From NCBI RefSeq assembly GCF_905212365.1, contig NZ_CAJMEH010000002.1, positions 10,145 to 74,144 of the forward strand: 64,000 nucleotides of DNA, written 5' to 3'. Shown one piece after another: positions 1-9,460 of this stretch. The notes below the pieces were generated by a model that saw only the letters and a program-made list of their open reading frames with translations, was not told the origin of the DNA and did no database searches. Position 1 is the stretch's first letter, and every line of letters begins with the position of its first letter. Both the position numbers and the translations under genes were made by a program. The stretch is from an uncultured Phascolarctobacterium sp. Its GTDB lineage: Bacteria > Bacillota > Negativicutes > Acidaminococcales > Acidaminococcaceae.

Positions 1-33
1 CCATAAATATACCATGTCTATCTTATTTTCCAT
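1..33 (-). CDS. Start of a Stealth-family-like glycan phosphotransferase (partial)
   Basis: Only the first 11 codons lie in the window; the gene runs off the left edge. An ATG at 33-31 is preceded by an AAGGAG ribosome site 8 bases upstream. The peptide MENKIDMVYLW resembles the conserved first block of Stealth proteins (usually I-D-x-V-Y-x-W-V-D-G), which transfer hexose-1-phosphate to surface glycans. It follows the PIG-L gene on the same strand, which fits a polysaccharide cluster. The family call rests on very few residues, so it is tentative; that a gene starts here is more secure. Confidence 0.45.
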   Translation of the reverse strand, partial: MENKIDMVYLW

Positions 34-85
34 TTGCTAAACTCCTTCCCATTCTATATATCTTATAAAATATATAATTAAGTCC

Positions 86-1349
86 TTACTGAATTTTTAA
101 ACTCAACAATTTTTGCACTTTCACCATCCAAGATATTCTTTTAATGCAAATCTTCTCAATAATATTATTTTTCTCATCGCGCAGCTCCAGTTCAACCTGC
201 TTGACGGCTTCAGGTATTTTTAAGCGATCTTTTTCCCAAACAACATTATTGTCTTTAAGAAAAATGCTGGCCGCTTCAGAAAAATTATATTTGTAAATAC
301 TAACGGGCAGCACGGTTTCTTTACCGATATAATATTCGCCGTAAGCAAAATTATCATTTATCAATATTTTACATATACTTATATCATTAGCATCTACATT
401 CTCATTAAAATACGCAGTTTCATTATAAAATCGAAAATTTAAAGGAGCATGTAATTCCGCAATATTTTCTAAAGCAAATAAGCTGACTTTCCCGTTAATG
501 ACAGGCATTCTCCAAAATACAACGTCGGAATTAACGATCCTGCCAATTCTTTCGCGTAAATACTGCGATTTATGCTGGCAAATTGCATCAATTAAAATAT
601 TATTCCACAAATTTCTTTTGCAGCACCTTTCTGAAACAGGAAAGCGTACACGCGCATTCCAAGAAAAACAGGGATTATCTAATTCCGTTGCAGCATTATA
701 AGCTAATTGGCTTTTATCGGGTTTATATACAGGCAGCAAATTCAAATCTTAAAAAAAATCATTTTGACCTTCGTAGGTTGTAGAATATGCAAATCCCTTA
801 TAAATAATTTGGGGAGGTATTTAAATCATTGTTTTGCAAAATATTCTCAATACATTCCTCAAAAGTAAGCGAACAAAGCCGATGGTCATGATGTCCGTCA
901 ATATCCGTACAAAAAATTATCTCCGGCTTGATGTCAATAATAAGCTCTGTAAGATCTTCACATAAACCGGCATAATTAGTTAAGCTGTGACGCTTTGATT
1001 TCTCCATTCTGTATTCTTGCTTCATCGTACAGCCATAGGTATAATAGCCATTTTTACCTAATACTGGCTCACTAGCATGATAAATAGAATGATCAACTAC
1101 ATCGCTGGCGTCAGGATAGCCTAAAAAATATACTTGTCGTCTATCTATGCCCAAACATTCCAAGGAAGCCAATGCCTCTTGCAGACGCACAGCGGCATGA
1201 GCTGCAAAATCTCCGTTAGTCAAAAAGCACACCTGTACTTCAGCTCCCAACTCCACTAATAACGGCAACAAACCTCCCATTAAATTAATTTCATCGTCCT
1301 CATGCGGTACTAGTATCAATATTTTCTTATTGCCATGTAAGTTCAGCAT
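86..1349 (-). pseudogene. PIG-L (LmbE) family deacetylase, broken by a frameshift and a stop
   Basis: PIG-L enzymes are Zn-dependent N-deacetylases of sugars such as GlcNAc. The N-terminal part (1349-798, 183 codons) has the PHEDDE metal-binding motif near residue 15 and a DGHHDHR motif near residue 150. It stops at 800-798. One frame over, the sequence continues with typical family residues (YKGFAYSTTYEGQ), meets an in-frame TAA at 751-749, and then stays open to 86 with the conserved C-terminal end (around SWNARVRFP and NSDVVFW). Removing one T from the TTT near 801-803 would rejoin the halves, but the TAA would still interrupt the gene. The TTG-started downstream half is therefore the C-terminal part, not a separate protein. 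Start ATG 1349 has GGAG 9 bases upstream. Probably non-functional unless these are sequence errors. Confidence 0.75.
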
Positions 1350-1362
1350 CTTATAATCTCCG

Positions 1363-2530
1363 TCATTTTTCAGGTTGAAAATTTTGTTGTAAGCATAAAA
1401 TGCCCCACAAGAAGAAATAAATAAGCATATGATATCTTAAAGTAGCGTTAACATCTACAAGTTCATGCACTAACATACCTATAATAATAGCAGTATAGAC
1501 ATTTTCATACGTCCACAATACGTTCATGTTGCGCAAAACATTTTTGCAACATACTTTAAGCTGCCATAATATTAAAGCCAAATATGACACAAAGCCTACA
1601 AGGCCGCGCTCTGACAACAAAAATAAATACAAATTATGGGGATGAGGCAATCCTGGCTCTTTAGCCAACGGACTTATATAGCCAGATATATAATATTCAG
1701 ACCATCTATGTAACCCCACACCCAATACAGGATAGTCAAAAAACATCTTAATGGCAGATTCCCATAGTAACAACCTTTCGCTATCATAACTACGCACATT
1801 AAACTTATAAAAAATTAATAGTGAAACAATAAATAGAGCAGCAAAAGACAATATGGCCATCTTATTCAACGCCATCTTGCACTTATTTACTAAAAACTAT
1901 TACTTCAGCAATTATAGCCAACATAGCGCCCCTGCTACCGGAAGATACGACACAAAAAAGTACGCCTAACAACGTAATGGAAAATATTAAGGAAAGTTTT
2001 TTATTATCTCTGTATTTATAAACTGCATATGCAAATACAGGCACCATAATCTCCATACTAGAACCTAAAGCATTGGGATGTCCAAATAACCCTCCTACCC
2101 GTTTACCATACTTAGCTACATGAGTTAATAAGTCATGCATGACAAAAATATCGTTAACAAATAATCCTGCGGCCATTCCCAAAAGCGCAAATAAAAAGCT
2201 TTTTTTGGGATTGTTGATAAAAAAATAAATTATCAATAGAGGAATAATTTTTTCAAAATCGCGCACGATGTACTTCATCGCGCCAAAATTATCCTGAAAA
2301 ACTGCGCACAATGCTAATACTATCATATTTAACAGAAATAAGAGCAGCGTTTTATTGAAATAAGAGCTGCGCACATTAGCTAGTCTGTGCTTATCTTTAT
2401 AAAAAGCGTAAATAGCAAAAGGCAACGCAGCAGCATAACAGCCTCCCGTAGATGTGGCTACTCCTGTTCCTATCACAAAAAGTGCTGCGGCTTTATAATA
2501 ATCAGTATCTATACTCTTCAAATTCATCAT
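1363..2530 (-). pseudogene. O-antigen ligase/polymerase (Wzy_C type), frameshifted
   Basis: A polytopic membrane protein of the O-antigen ligase (WaaL/Wzy) family, which joins O-antigen to lipid A-core or polymerises it at the periplasmic face. The N-terminal half (2530-1883, 215 codons) has several hydrophobic segments and ends in SSGSRGAM followed by a helix. The C-terminal half (from about 1890 to 1363) carries the family signature: an LLWESA block, then GVGLHRW, PHPHN and a LLSERGLVG block. The halves are one base out of frame. One extra T in the T5 run at about 1897-1901 explains it: with four T the helix reads VIVLVNKCKM without a stop. Only three bases of gap separate the apparent second start from upstream coding sequence, so this is one broken gene rather than two. 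It sits between the PIG-L gene and glycosyltransferases. Confidence 0.75.
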
Positions 2531-2545
2531 TGCTCTATCCCAACC

Positions 2546-3835
2546 TTACCATAAGCCGGAAAAGTGGTGCACACAATGTGTCTTTCCGGTAACTAAATAA
2601 TGGTCTTTTTCCAATTCCGGTGAAAAATATTCTTTCGGATAAACATGTACCCCCTCACAAGATAAATATGTATGACCGCCATCTAATTTTACACCATAAT
2701 GTATGCGTGTGATTTTGCTGACAATCTTAGCGTTGGCTATTTCCGTATAATCTTCATCACAATGCACGCAATCATACCATAATAATAATTCGGCAATCCA
2801 TGGATGAAATTTTTTAGCGCCTACGGTGCTAATACAAATGTGATTGCAAGGACCATACGTAGCGAAGGCGTCTTCCTGCAAAAAATCATCAAAATTTTTT
2901 AAAACCTCTACATCAGTATCTAAATAAATGCCGCCTTCATAATATAAAGCATGCAGTCTCGCTATGTCGGCAATAAAAGCCCACTTTTTATTCGCCAAAG
3001 CCTCCTGAGCAAATCTGTATTTTTCTATGGGGAAATTATTTTCATTCCATAATTTTATGGTGTAGCCCGGCAAAGCCTTTTCCCAGCTATCAACAAATTT
3101 TTTTACCGACTCTGGCATATTGGGATTACCAAACCAGCAATAGTGTATAACCTTGGGAATATAACCCTCGCCAGAAAATTTTTGCTTATATTTTTTGCTA
3201 AATTTATTTTTCAGCCAATGCTTAATCAAATCTTTATGAAATTTTATTTTCTGCCGCAATTCATTCAGATGATAACGCCAACCGATATATTTTCTTCTGT
3301 TGTTCAAATGCAAAACTAAAATATCTTCTAAATTTTCCTGCTGCAATAAATGCAGATTATATATTTTGCTAATCTTTTCTGCATCTGCAACATCCTCATA
3401 AATTCCAACATGTATATTGCGGAATCTATCCAAATACTCTACCAGCTTGATAAATTCCTGCATATCTTTAGTGGCTACGTTGTCTACGCAAAAAAGAACA
3501 TGCTTAGCAGATAACTGCAAATAACTTTGTTTAATATTTTTCAAAAGCTCCCAGTTATGCAGCGGAACTATTACAGACTTTCCTAAATTACCAGCACTCA
3601 GCTCTGCATGAATTGCATTAAGCAAGCTTACTGTTTTCTTCTTATCTATTTTATTAACAGGCAAACTATCGCTCCATACTTTTTTGGCTTGTATCCCGCA
3701 CATGAAACTATCAGGAAAATTCTTTCCTGTTACAACATGCAGTTCATTATCAGTTTTTAATCTATCAATTAGATATTCAGAAAACGCAATCTCCGACGCT
3801 ATCCTATCATATAAATAAATAACGGAAATCTGCAT
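2546..3835 (-). CDS. OCH1/DXD-type glycosyltransferase with unknown N-terminal domain
   Basis: A 429-residue glycosyltransferase of the sugar-binding DXD family (Gly_transf_sug, as in OCH1 mannosyltransferases and capsule enzymes). The catalytic domain starts at about residue 226 with IPKVIHYCWFG, followed by a KLWNENN block and IADIARLHALYYEGGIYLDTD, where D306-x-D308 would bind metal and nucleotide sugar. Residues 1-220 form an extra domain that I do not recognise; it opens with a beta-strand pattern (MQISVIYLYD) and ends in a basic helix. The ATG at 3835 is chosen because a GGGGGA ribosome site lies 7 bases upstream; an in-frame TTG at 3850 lies in front of that site. No transmembrane segment is obvious, so it should act on the cytoplasmic side. 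Confidence 0.8.
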   Translation of the reverse strand: MQISVIYLYDRIASEIAFSEYLIDRLKTDNELHVVTGKNFPDSFMCGIQAKKVWSDSLPVNKIDKKKTVSLLNAIHAELSAGNLGKSVIVPLHNWELLKNIKQSYLQLSAKHVLFCVDNVATKDMQEFIKLVEYLDRFRNIHVGIYEDVADAEKISKIYNLHLLQQENLEDILVLHLNNRRKYIGWRYHLNELRQKIKFHKDLIKHWLKNKFSKKYKQKFSGEGYIPKVIHYCWFGNPNMPESVKKFVDSWEKALPGYTIKLWNENNFPIEKYRFAQEALANKKWAFIADIARLHALYYEGGIYLDTDVEVLKNFDDFLQEDAFATYGPCNHICISTVGAKKFHPWIAELLLWYDCVHCDEDYTEIANAKIVSKITRIHYGVKLDGGHTYLSCEGVHVYPKEYFSPELEKDHYLVTGKTHCVHHFSGLW

Positions 3836-3863
3836 AATACCATCCCCCAATTAAACAGCTTTT

Positions 3864-4802
3864 TCAAAATATTTTCTTCACCAAATCAGCCCACTTCAAG
3901 CGCCACAGCTGCCTGCTGATAGAATGTTTCTTTTTTTTCAAATTAGGCTGCGGCATAACGGCGTCCCGATATTCTGTCAACGACAAATATTCATAATACT
4001 TGTCGTTAAATCCTTTATAAACCGCATACTCCCAAGGCTTATAGCCTCCTGCGTAATGCAGTATGGCAATATCAGCCAAAGCCACCAAAGCTTTCCGGCG
4101 TAATGTCTTATTCCATACTATTCTCAACATCATATTAAAAACAGGAGGAATAACATTCCAACGCAAAGGCAACGCCGCCCATCGGTTCATAAATAAATAA
4201 TTTAAAGCGTCCTGGTCATGGTGCCTGAATTTTTTTTCTGCAATGAGCTGCACTAATTTGGCTGAAATATTTTCCTGCCGCCACTGCTGCAAATCCATTA
4301 ATAAGACACCCGAATTAAAATAAGAATATTGCGGCTGCCAGCCTAAATTTTTGGCTTTTTCAGCGCATTTTCCTTTAGAGGATAAAATGCCAAAATCCTC
4401 AGCGGCCGCCAAAGGTTTACTCTGCATATCAAAACGCCAAAGCTCTGCAATATCGGCCAAAACCAGCAAATCGCAGTCTAAATATATTACCTTTTTAATA
4501 GCTTCAGGCACTATATTGGGAATATCCAAGCGCAAATAAGCCGCTCTGGTTAAATTCCCGCTTACAAAAACATTGCTGAAAGCCTGCGTATCTGCGCACA
4601 CAAAATCAATTTGGGCGCTAAATTGGGCAACAGACTGCCGCATCTTCGCTTTATTGGCCTCGTCTATGCCATCGTCAATCACAAAAAAATGTACTGCTTC
4701 CGGTCTTGCAGTATTGCATAAAACCGAAGTCATGGCAACGGTTGCATGCTGCGCGTAATTTTTATCAGTGGCTAAAACAATATTAATACTTTCATCAATC
4801 AT
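3864..4802 (-). CDS. Glycosyltransferase family 8 (LPS glucosyl/galactosyltransferase type)
   Basis: A 312-residue retaining GT8 enzyme of the WaaI/WaaJ/WaaO type that extends the LPS outer core. Visible hallmarks are the N-terminal INIVLATDKNYAQH strand, KVIYLDCDLLVL with the D109-x-D111 metal site, YFNSGVLLMDL, HHDQDALN and the C-terminal HYAGGYKPW, which supplies the last metal ligand. The basic C-terminus (LKKKKHS onward, ending in WADLVKKIF) is typical of membrane-associated core transferases. Its start overlaps the end of the upstream phosphoethanolamine-transferase-like gene by 8 bases, suggesting translational coupling. The acceptor sugar cannot be told from sequence. Confidence 0.85.
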   Translation of the reverse strand: MIDESINIVLATDKNYAQHATVAMTSVLCNTARPEAVHFFVIDDGIDEANKAKMRQSVAQFSAQIDFVCADTQAFSNVFVSGNLTRAAYLRLDIPNIVPEAIKKVIYLDCDLLVLADIAELWRFDMQSKPLAAAEDFGILSSKGKCAEKAKNLGWQPQYSYFNSGVLLMDLQQWRQENISAKLVQLIAEKKFRHHDQDALNYLFMNRWAALPLRWNVIPPVFNMMLRIVWNKTLRRKALVALADIAILHYAGGYKPWEYAVYKGFNDKYYEYLSLTEYRDAVMPQPNLKKKKHSISRQLWRLKWADLVKKIF

Positions 4803-6633
4803 CTTTACGCGGTTCCTTATCCTCAGTCAATTTTCTGGTTCCTAAATTTGTAGTCAGCGTTTCACGAGTAAATTTATACTTACTGTTTAGCAGACTGTTA
4901 CTCTCGTCGTAATGATTAGATTGAATCTGTAATAAATTGCAAACAACCTCATAAATCATATCATTAGTAAAATAAGCGTTTTTCTGCTTTTTAAAAACTT
5001 CAACAGACTCTTTAAACAGATTTTTATATTCGTCGGAAACATAGACAAACATCGGTACCTGCAAGGATTTAAAGCCAGCTACATCAGGATGGCGCTTTCT
5101 GTAAGGGTCGCCGCCATGATCTGAAAAATACAGCATTGCCTGCAGGTTTAATTTATTAATGGCATACTGATGTACCTGCTGCAAAACATAATCTGTATAG
5201 GCCAAGCTATTATCATAGTTTAAAACCGTATCAAATTTATGCGGCTCGCCAAATTTAGTAAACTCCGGCGGATATCTATTGATGCAGTCCTCATGACTGC
5301 CCATAAAATGCAAAACGACAAAATTATTTTCCTCAGGATTTACCTGCTCCAAGCATTTTAATAGATCACCGTCATACTGATATTTGCCATTAAGCTCTTT
5401 ATTTTCACTCAACCATTCCGCATGATCCGCCGTTTTGGCAACTAAGGTAATAGGCGTATCCGCGCCGCCTATATATCCCTGATTGCTGAACCAATAAGTT
5501 TTATAGCCCGCTTTTTTAGCTATATCGATAACTGTCAAGCTTTGATTAAATTCCTTATCATTATATTGATTTTTTTCTGTCAATGCTCTTTCCAAAGCAG
5601 GAACGGTCTGGCACTTGCTTGTATATGCGTGAGTAAAAACGACAAAATTATCGTTCTTCTTCATATTGCGCAGCCAAGGCGTATTATCATTCTGCGTATC
5701 ACTGTACGCGCTCATATAATAAGAAGAAGCAGATTCGCCAATTACTATGATAATAGTTGACGGCTTAGCAAAAACAGGTGCAGAAGGCGTAACAGTTAAA
5801 TTATTAAAATTCTCCTTGTGATAAACTGTAAAATTATTAGCCCGCGTAAAATAATCTCCCGCTGCTACATAAGTTTTCATCACACCGGTATCCTTAAACA
5901 TTTTAGCACCATAGCCTACGGTTGCCAAAATTACCACCGACAAAACAGCTACAGATTTTTTCCCAAAAGAACTGATTTTAATCTTATCTGCCGTAATTTC
6001 CTGCAAACTATTAAGCTTATACATCGTCATAAACAACGCTATGAAAAAAATTACAATGCCAGCCAAACCAGTAAAGCCAAAATTGAGCAGCAAATACTCT
6101 TTGGCCTCGCCGGGATTAGTTTGCAGTAAAGCGAGGGATGCATCTTCAGTAACGGGATATTTATAATAGGCAAAATAAATTATTTGCACGACAGGTATAA
6201 TTAACGCCGCTGTATGCAAAAAAGCAAACCCCCGCTGGCAAACGGCAGTATCCTGCCCTTTTCCGCGCCGCAATAAAATTAAGCGCAAGCATACGGAAAA
6301 GGCAAAAAAATACGCGCCAAAAGCCTGGTCAAAATGCTTATCAATAAACGTAAAAGTATTATGGTAAGTAATCCAATAACAAACCGGATATACCCAAATC
6401 CACAAAAAGCTTACGATCGCATGCGGCAGCAACATTTTATAATTATAACCAGCACGCCGCCACAAATCGCAAGCTAACGCCACCGCTACAGCACAAGGTA
6501 AATATCTGCGCATTTGTAAAAAGAAAGTACTGTTTCTGATACCCACGGCTGTAAAATAATATGCAGCAACCAGCAGCAAATATGTCGAAACTAAAACGAT
6601 AAAAAATGTTCTATGTTTTCTAAATAAGTCCAC
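4795..6633 (-). CDS. Phosphoethanolamine transferase-like membrane sulfatase-fold enzyme (EptA/CptA type)
   Basis: An inner-membrane enzyme of the alkaline-phosphatase/sulfatase superfamily that would move phosphoethanolamine from phosphatidylethanolamine onto lipid A or core sugars. The N-terminal 260 residues carry about five hydrophobic segments. The periplasmic catalytic domain begins at IIIVIGESASS (metal-binding Glu) and continues with SKCQTVPALE, where the Thr is the expected nucleophile, then HFMGSHEDC and YFSDHGGDPY (Asp/His metal ligands). The GTG at 6633 is preferred: AAAGGA lies just upstream and the gene then does not overlap the GT2 gene. An ATG at 6675 in the same frame has no clear ribosome site. 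A second, frameshifted copy lies at 9532-11317. Acceptor specificity is inferred only. Confidence 0.82.
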   Translation of the reverse strand: MDLFRKHRTFFIVLVSTYLLLVAAYYFTAVGIRNSTFFLQMRRYLPCAVAVALACDLWRRAGYNYKMLLPHAIVSFLWIWVYPVCYWITYHNTFTFIDKHFDQAFGAYFFAFSVCLRLILLRRGKGQDTAVCQRGFAFLHTAALIIPVVQIIYFAYYKYPVTEDASLALLQTNPGEAKEYLLLNFGFTGLAGIVIFFIALFMTMYKLNSLQEITADKIKISSFGKKSVAVLSVVILATVGYGAKMFKDTGVMKTYVAAGDYFTRANNFTVYHKENFNNLTVTPSAPVFAKPSTIIIVIGESASSYYMSAYSDTQNDNTPWLRNMKKNDNFVVFTHAYTSKCQTVPALERALTEKNQYNDKEFNQSLTVIDIAKKAGYKTYWFSNQGYIGGADTPITLVAKTADHAEWLSENKELNGKYQYDGDLLKCLEQVNPEENNFVVLHFMGSHEDCINRYPPEFTKFGEPHKFDTVLNYDNSLAYTDYVLQQVHQYAINKLNLQAMLYFSDHGGDPYRKRHPDVAGFKSLQVPMFVYVSDEYKNLFKESVEVFKKQKNAYFTNDMIYEVVCNLLQIQSNHYDESNSLLNSKYKFTRETLTTNLGTRKLTEDKEPRKDD

Positions 6634-6655
6634 TTTATATTTTCCTTTCTGCAAG

Positions 6656-7402
6656 CTATTTATTTTGCAGCTCATACAGTTTCAAATACTTCATCATCGT
6701 ATAAATAAAATGCTGTAAGCTGGAATATAATCCGCTCCAGCCATCCACAAATCCCAGCTGCAAAAAATACGCTCTCAAAAAGCCATACGCCGCATGCCCA
6801 AAACATGCGGCCAACGAAGTTTTTTTGCCGCGTTCGTAATTATCCTGCGCCCAAATCGTCGTATAATTGCCAGCTTTATCCCACCATTGCTGCCAACAAG
6901 TATAAGTATAATGCTCAATGAAGCCTTTTAATTTTTCTTTTGGCAAATCACAAACCGGATGCTCATGTACTTTATTTACCCAATGCACTTTATCAGAGGG
7001 AAACAGTCTTAATACTTCGTCAGGTTTAAAAATGCCATGCATATATGTAAATCCAAAGGCATGAATTTTTCGCATCATACTATATTGTTTTATTTTGTGA
7101 TTTGCAGCAGCAGCTTTTATAGCAGAACAAAGTTCTTGATTAAGCCTTTCATCAGCATCTAAATACAATACCCATTCCGTAGCGATATGCTGCAAAGCAA
7201 AGTTACGCTGCGCAGAAAAATCATCATCCCAAGCGCGATAGATAACGCGCGCTCCGTTTGCTTCCGCTAGGGGCACAGTCTTATCCGTACTGCCGGAATC
7301 GACTACTAGCACGCAATCTGTAAGCTGCCGCGCGTTTTGCACTACGTCGGCTATATTCGCTTCTTCATTTTTAGTTAGTATCACAACGCTTAATTTTGAC
7401 AT
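6656..7402 (-). CDS. Glycosyltransferase family 2, LPS core type (WaaE/KdtX-like)
   Basis: A 248-residue GT2 enzyme. The N-terminus has VVILTKNEEANI, then VDSGSTDKT and WDDDFSAQRNFAL, followed by WVLYLDADERL containing the DXD motif. The C-terminal half has the aromatic and basic pattern (HAFGFTYMHGIF, LFPSDKVHWVNKVHE) seen in WaaE/KdtX enzymes, which add a beta-glucose to the LPS inner-core heptose. It lies 18 bases after the stop of the AlbA-domain gene and just before the phosphoethanolamine-transferase-like gene, in a surface-sugar operon. The family is certain; the exact sugar is not. Confidence 0.85.
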   Translation of the reverse strand: MSKLSVVILTKNEEANIADVVQNARQLTDCVLVVDSGSTDKTVPLAEANGARVIYRAWDDDFSAQRNFALQHIATEWVLYLDADERLNQELCSAIKAAAANHKIKQYSMMRKIHAFGFTYMHGIFKPDEVLRLFPSDKVHWVNKVHEHPVCDLPKEKLKGFIEHYTYTCWQQWWDKAGNYTTIWAQDNYERGKKTSLAACFGHAAYGFLRAYFLQLGFVDGWSGLYSSLQHFIYTMMKYLKLYELQNK

Positions 7403-7420
7403 AAATGTTATCCTTTGCTC

Positions 7421-8929
7421 TTAAGAGTTTATATGCACTATCCATTCGCCTTTACGGTCGGACCCCTGACGTTCAATAATATTTTTATCTTTCAGCTTTC
7501 GCATCAACCTAGATACTGCTGATTTACTTAAACCAAGTTGTTGAGCAACTTCTCTAACACTTACTCTTGGGTCATTTAATAAAATATCTAGTAACCGTTT
7601 TTCTTCTACCACCTTAATTTGTCCCGCATTTTGTCCCGGTTTTTCTCCTATTTCTCCATTTTGTCCCGCATTTTGTCCCGGTTCTTTCGTTATCTCTTGA
7701 GTTTGTCCCACAGTTTGTCCCGGCTGCTTCGCTATTTCTTGCGTTTGTCCCGCGTCCAAATTCCGATAAATATTGAACCGCAGTTCCGTCTCTCCGCCCA
7801 AAATTTCCAGTTTTTCTAAGCCAGCATCTTTAATCATCTTTGCAACACGTAACATCCCCGTACCCCAGCGTTCGATTAAATGCATATAGCTAAATGCCAT
7901 AGCTAATGCTTCATTGCGCACTTTGGAATAGCCTTCACGCATTTTTTGGATAGTCTGTCCAATAGGCAATTTGCCTGGAGAAGTTATCTCTAATCGATTA
8001 TCAAAAATCGCCACTTGAATATTCCCGTTATCCAAATAACTACGATGCACAGCTGCATTTATAATCAACTCGCGGATAGCAGCAGGAGGAATTTCATAGA
8101 CATCCTGCCTATACAGACCTTCAATTACTGCACCAAGATGAATGTTACGCAATACAAAATGATAAGCATTTTCGATTATATCCTGTACCGGCCCTGTAAA
8201 TTCACGTCTGTCAACAAAAATAACGCGTTCATTATCCTTAAAAACTGCACATTGAAAAGTACAATGCAAAATAGCTGACCCAGTAAGAATCGCATAAGCG
8301 TTGGTCGGAAGCATTTTCCCTTCTTGCTCCACCAAAACACCCCATGACAGCAATTGTTTAGCAGAAACATCCTTCACCAGCGCTTGTTCTTCCTTGCTGC
8401 TGCAATTGCACAAAGCTACTTCTTTCATACGCCGACAAAGATTTTCAATATCCGCTTCGCTAACCTGCAACCCCAAACAAATAGTTTTATCGAAGAAGCG
8501 GTTATTTCCTTCAAAAAGCAATTCTTTCACCATATATTCATCTGCCGCTCTAGTAGTACCTGCCACACGCACATATACACCGTATGGCAAGCCTTCTGCC
8601 GCAAGATAATAAGGCCTTTGCCGACCTGGTTCTATATCAACAATGATAATAGTTGCGCCATCAATCGTCTGCATATAAATATCAGGAATAATCGCAGGCT
8701 TACAACTGTCAGATATAGCATTAGCTACAGAATCCATAATATTAAAGGCATCATTTTTATCGACGCCGACAATTCTTCTCGTCTCGTCCTCAACACCGAT
8801 GACCAGCTTACCACCTTGCCCATTAGCGAAAGCAATGATAGTTTTCATGTATTTGCTACTTTTAGCTGGCAGGCTTTCTTTAAATTCAACATTCTTAGAT
8901 TCGCCTGCAAGAATTTCCTCTATCGTCAT
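7421..8929 (-). CDS. AlbA_2 (Schlafen-type) / HATPase_c_4 putative transcriptional regulator
   Basis: A 502-residue protein of the family often labelled 'ATP-binding protein' or 'RecG-like transcriptional regulator'. Residues 5-125 form an AlbA_2/Schlafen domain (ESKNVEFKESL, then FANGQGGKLVIGVED). Residues 280-365 match HATPase_c_4 (IRELIINAAVHRSY, then ERWGTGMLR). A linker at 392-444 holds repeats of P-G-Q-x-x-G-Q. Residues 445-502 form a winged helix (SVREVAQQLGLSKSAVSRLMRKL). It probably binds DNA and regulates transcription; a mobile-defence role has been proposed for relatives but nothing here proves it. Start ATG 8929 has AAGGTG upstream. It sits oddly inside a surface-glycan operon beside a decayed paralogue, which suggests insertion. 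Confidence 0.8.
   Translation of the reverse strand: MTIEEILAGESKNVEFKESLPAKSSKYMKTIIAFANGQGGKLVIGVEDETRRIVGVDKNDAFNIMDSVANAISDSCKPAIIPDIYMQTIDGATIIIVDIEPGRQRPYYLAAEGLPYGVYVRVAGTTRAADEYMVKELLFEGNNRFFDKTICLGLQVSEADIENLCRRMKEVALCNCSSKEEQALVKDVSAKQLLSWGVLVEQEGKMLPTNAYAILTGSAILHCTFQCAVFKDNERVIFVDRREFTGPVQDIIENAYHFVLRNIHLGAVIEGLYRQDVYEIPPAAIRELIINAAVHRSYLDNGNIQVAIFDNRLEITSPGKLPIGQTIQKMREGYSKVRNEALAMAFSYMHLIERWGTGMLRVAKMIKDAGLEKLEILGGETELRFNIYRNLDAGQTQEIAKQPGQTVGQTQEITKEPGQNAGQNGEIGEKPGQNAGQIKVVEEKRLLDILLNDPRVSVREVAQQLGLSKSAVSRLMRKLKDKNIIERQGSDRKGEWIVHINS
7428..7474. repeat. 47-bp direct repeat, copy 1 (second copy 8985-9031)
   Basis: This stretch is identical to 8985-9031. Each copy encodes the last residues of a winged-helix protein (ERQGSDRKGEWIVHI). 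The identity at DNA level is higher than in the rest of the two genes, pointing to recent duplication or gene conversion of the 3' ends. Confidence 0.85.
7598..7756. repeat. Imperfect in-frame tandem repeats encoding PGQxxGQ units
   Basis: Repeats of about 42-45 bp inside the AlbA_2/HATPase gene encode residues 392-444, with the pattern P-G-Q-T/N-V/A-G-Q and a charged spacer repeated about three times. Such units can gain or lose copies without breaking the frame, changing the linker between the ATPase-like domain and the winged helix. Confidence 0.75.
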
Positions 8930-8965
8930 GTTTTGTCACCTTATAAGCTTTTTTAATTATAATAT

Positions 8966-9436
8966 TCACAGCTCTTTGAAAGTTTTTATATGCACTATCC
9001 ATTCGCCTTTACGGTCGGACCCCTGACGTTCCAATAGCTTTTGCATCTTTAATGAACGTATAGCTCTCGTGACGTGGCTTCGGCTAAGGTTTATATCATT
9101 GCACAACTTCAAAATTGTACTTTGAGGATGCCTCTTAAAATATTGCAAAACTGCTTTTTCTACATCATTCAAGCTATCATTTTCAGTCTCATTTTCACTT
9201 TTAGTCTCACTTGATTCTAAAAATGCAGGATGAATAAAAATGGTAGACGTAAAAGAAAGTCTATCGTCGTCCGTTTCAAAAAGCGGCTTAGGCGATCCGT
9301 TAGCTTCCAAAGCGTTTAATATTTTTCTAAAGCCGGTATTACGGTACGGCCAAATACCCTTAGCCGCTTGCGCCAGCGCGTCGTTCTTTACACCTTTACT
9401 TGACTCTAGTATAATATAAATATAGTTGATTATCAA
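8966..9436 (-). pseudogene. Remnant of a second AlbA/HATPase_c_4 regulator (C-terminal end only)
   Basis: An open frame of 156 codons. The middle (ILNALEANGSPKPLFETDDD) matches the end of HATPase_c_4 regulators. The tail is a winged helix (TILKLCNDINLSRSHVTRAIRS) ending in the same residues as the intact neighbour. The AlbA_2 domain and most of the ATPase-like domain are missing, and the first 30 residues match no family start I know. It probably derives from a duplicated neighbour that lost its 5' part; a short expressed DNA-binding protein cannot be excluded. Confidence 0.6.
8985..9031. repeat. 47-bp direct repeat, copy 2
   Basis: Identical to 7428-7474; encodes the shared C-terminus of the remnant and intact AlbA-type regulators. 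Confidence 0.85.
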
Positions 9437-9460
9437 GGAAAAGAGAGTTAATTGAGCATA

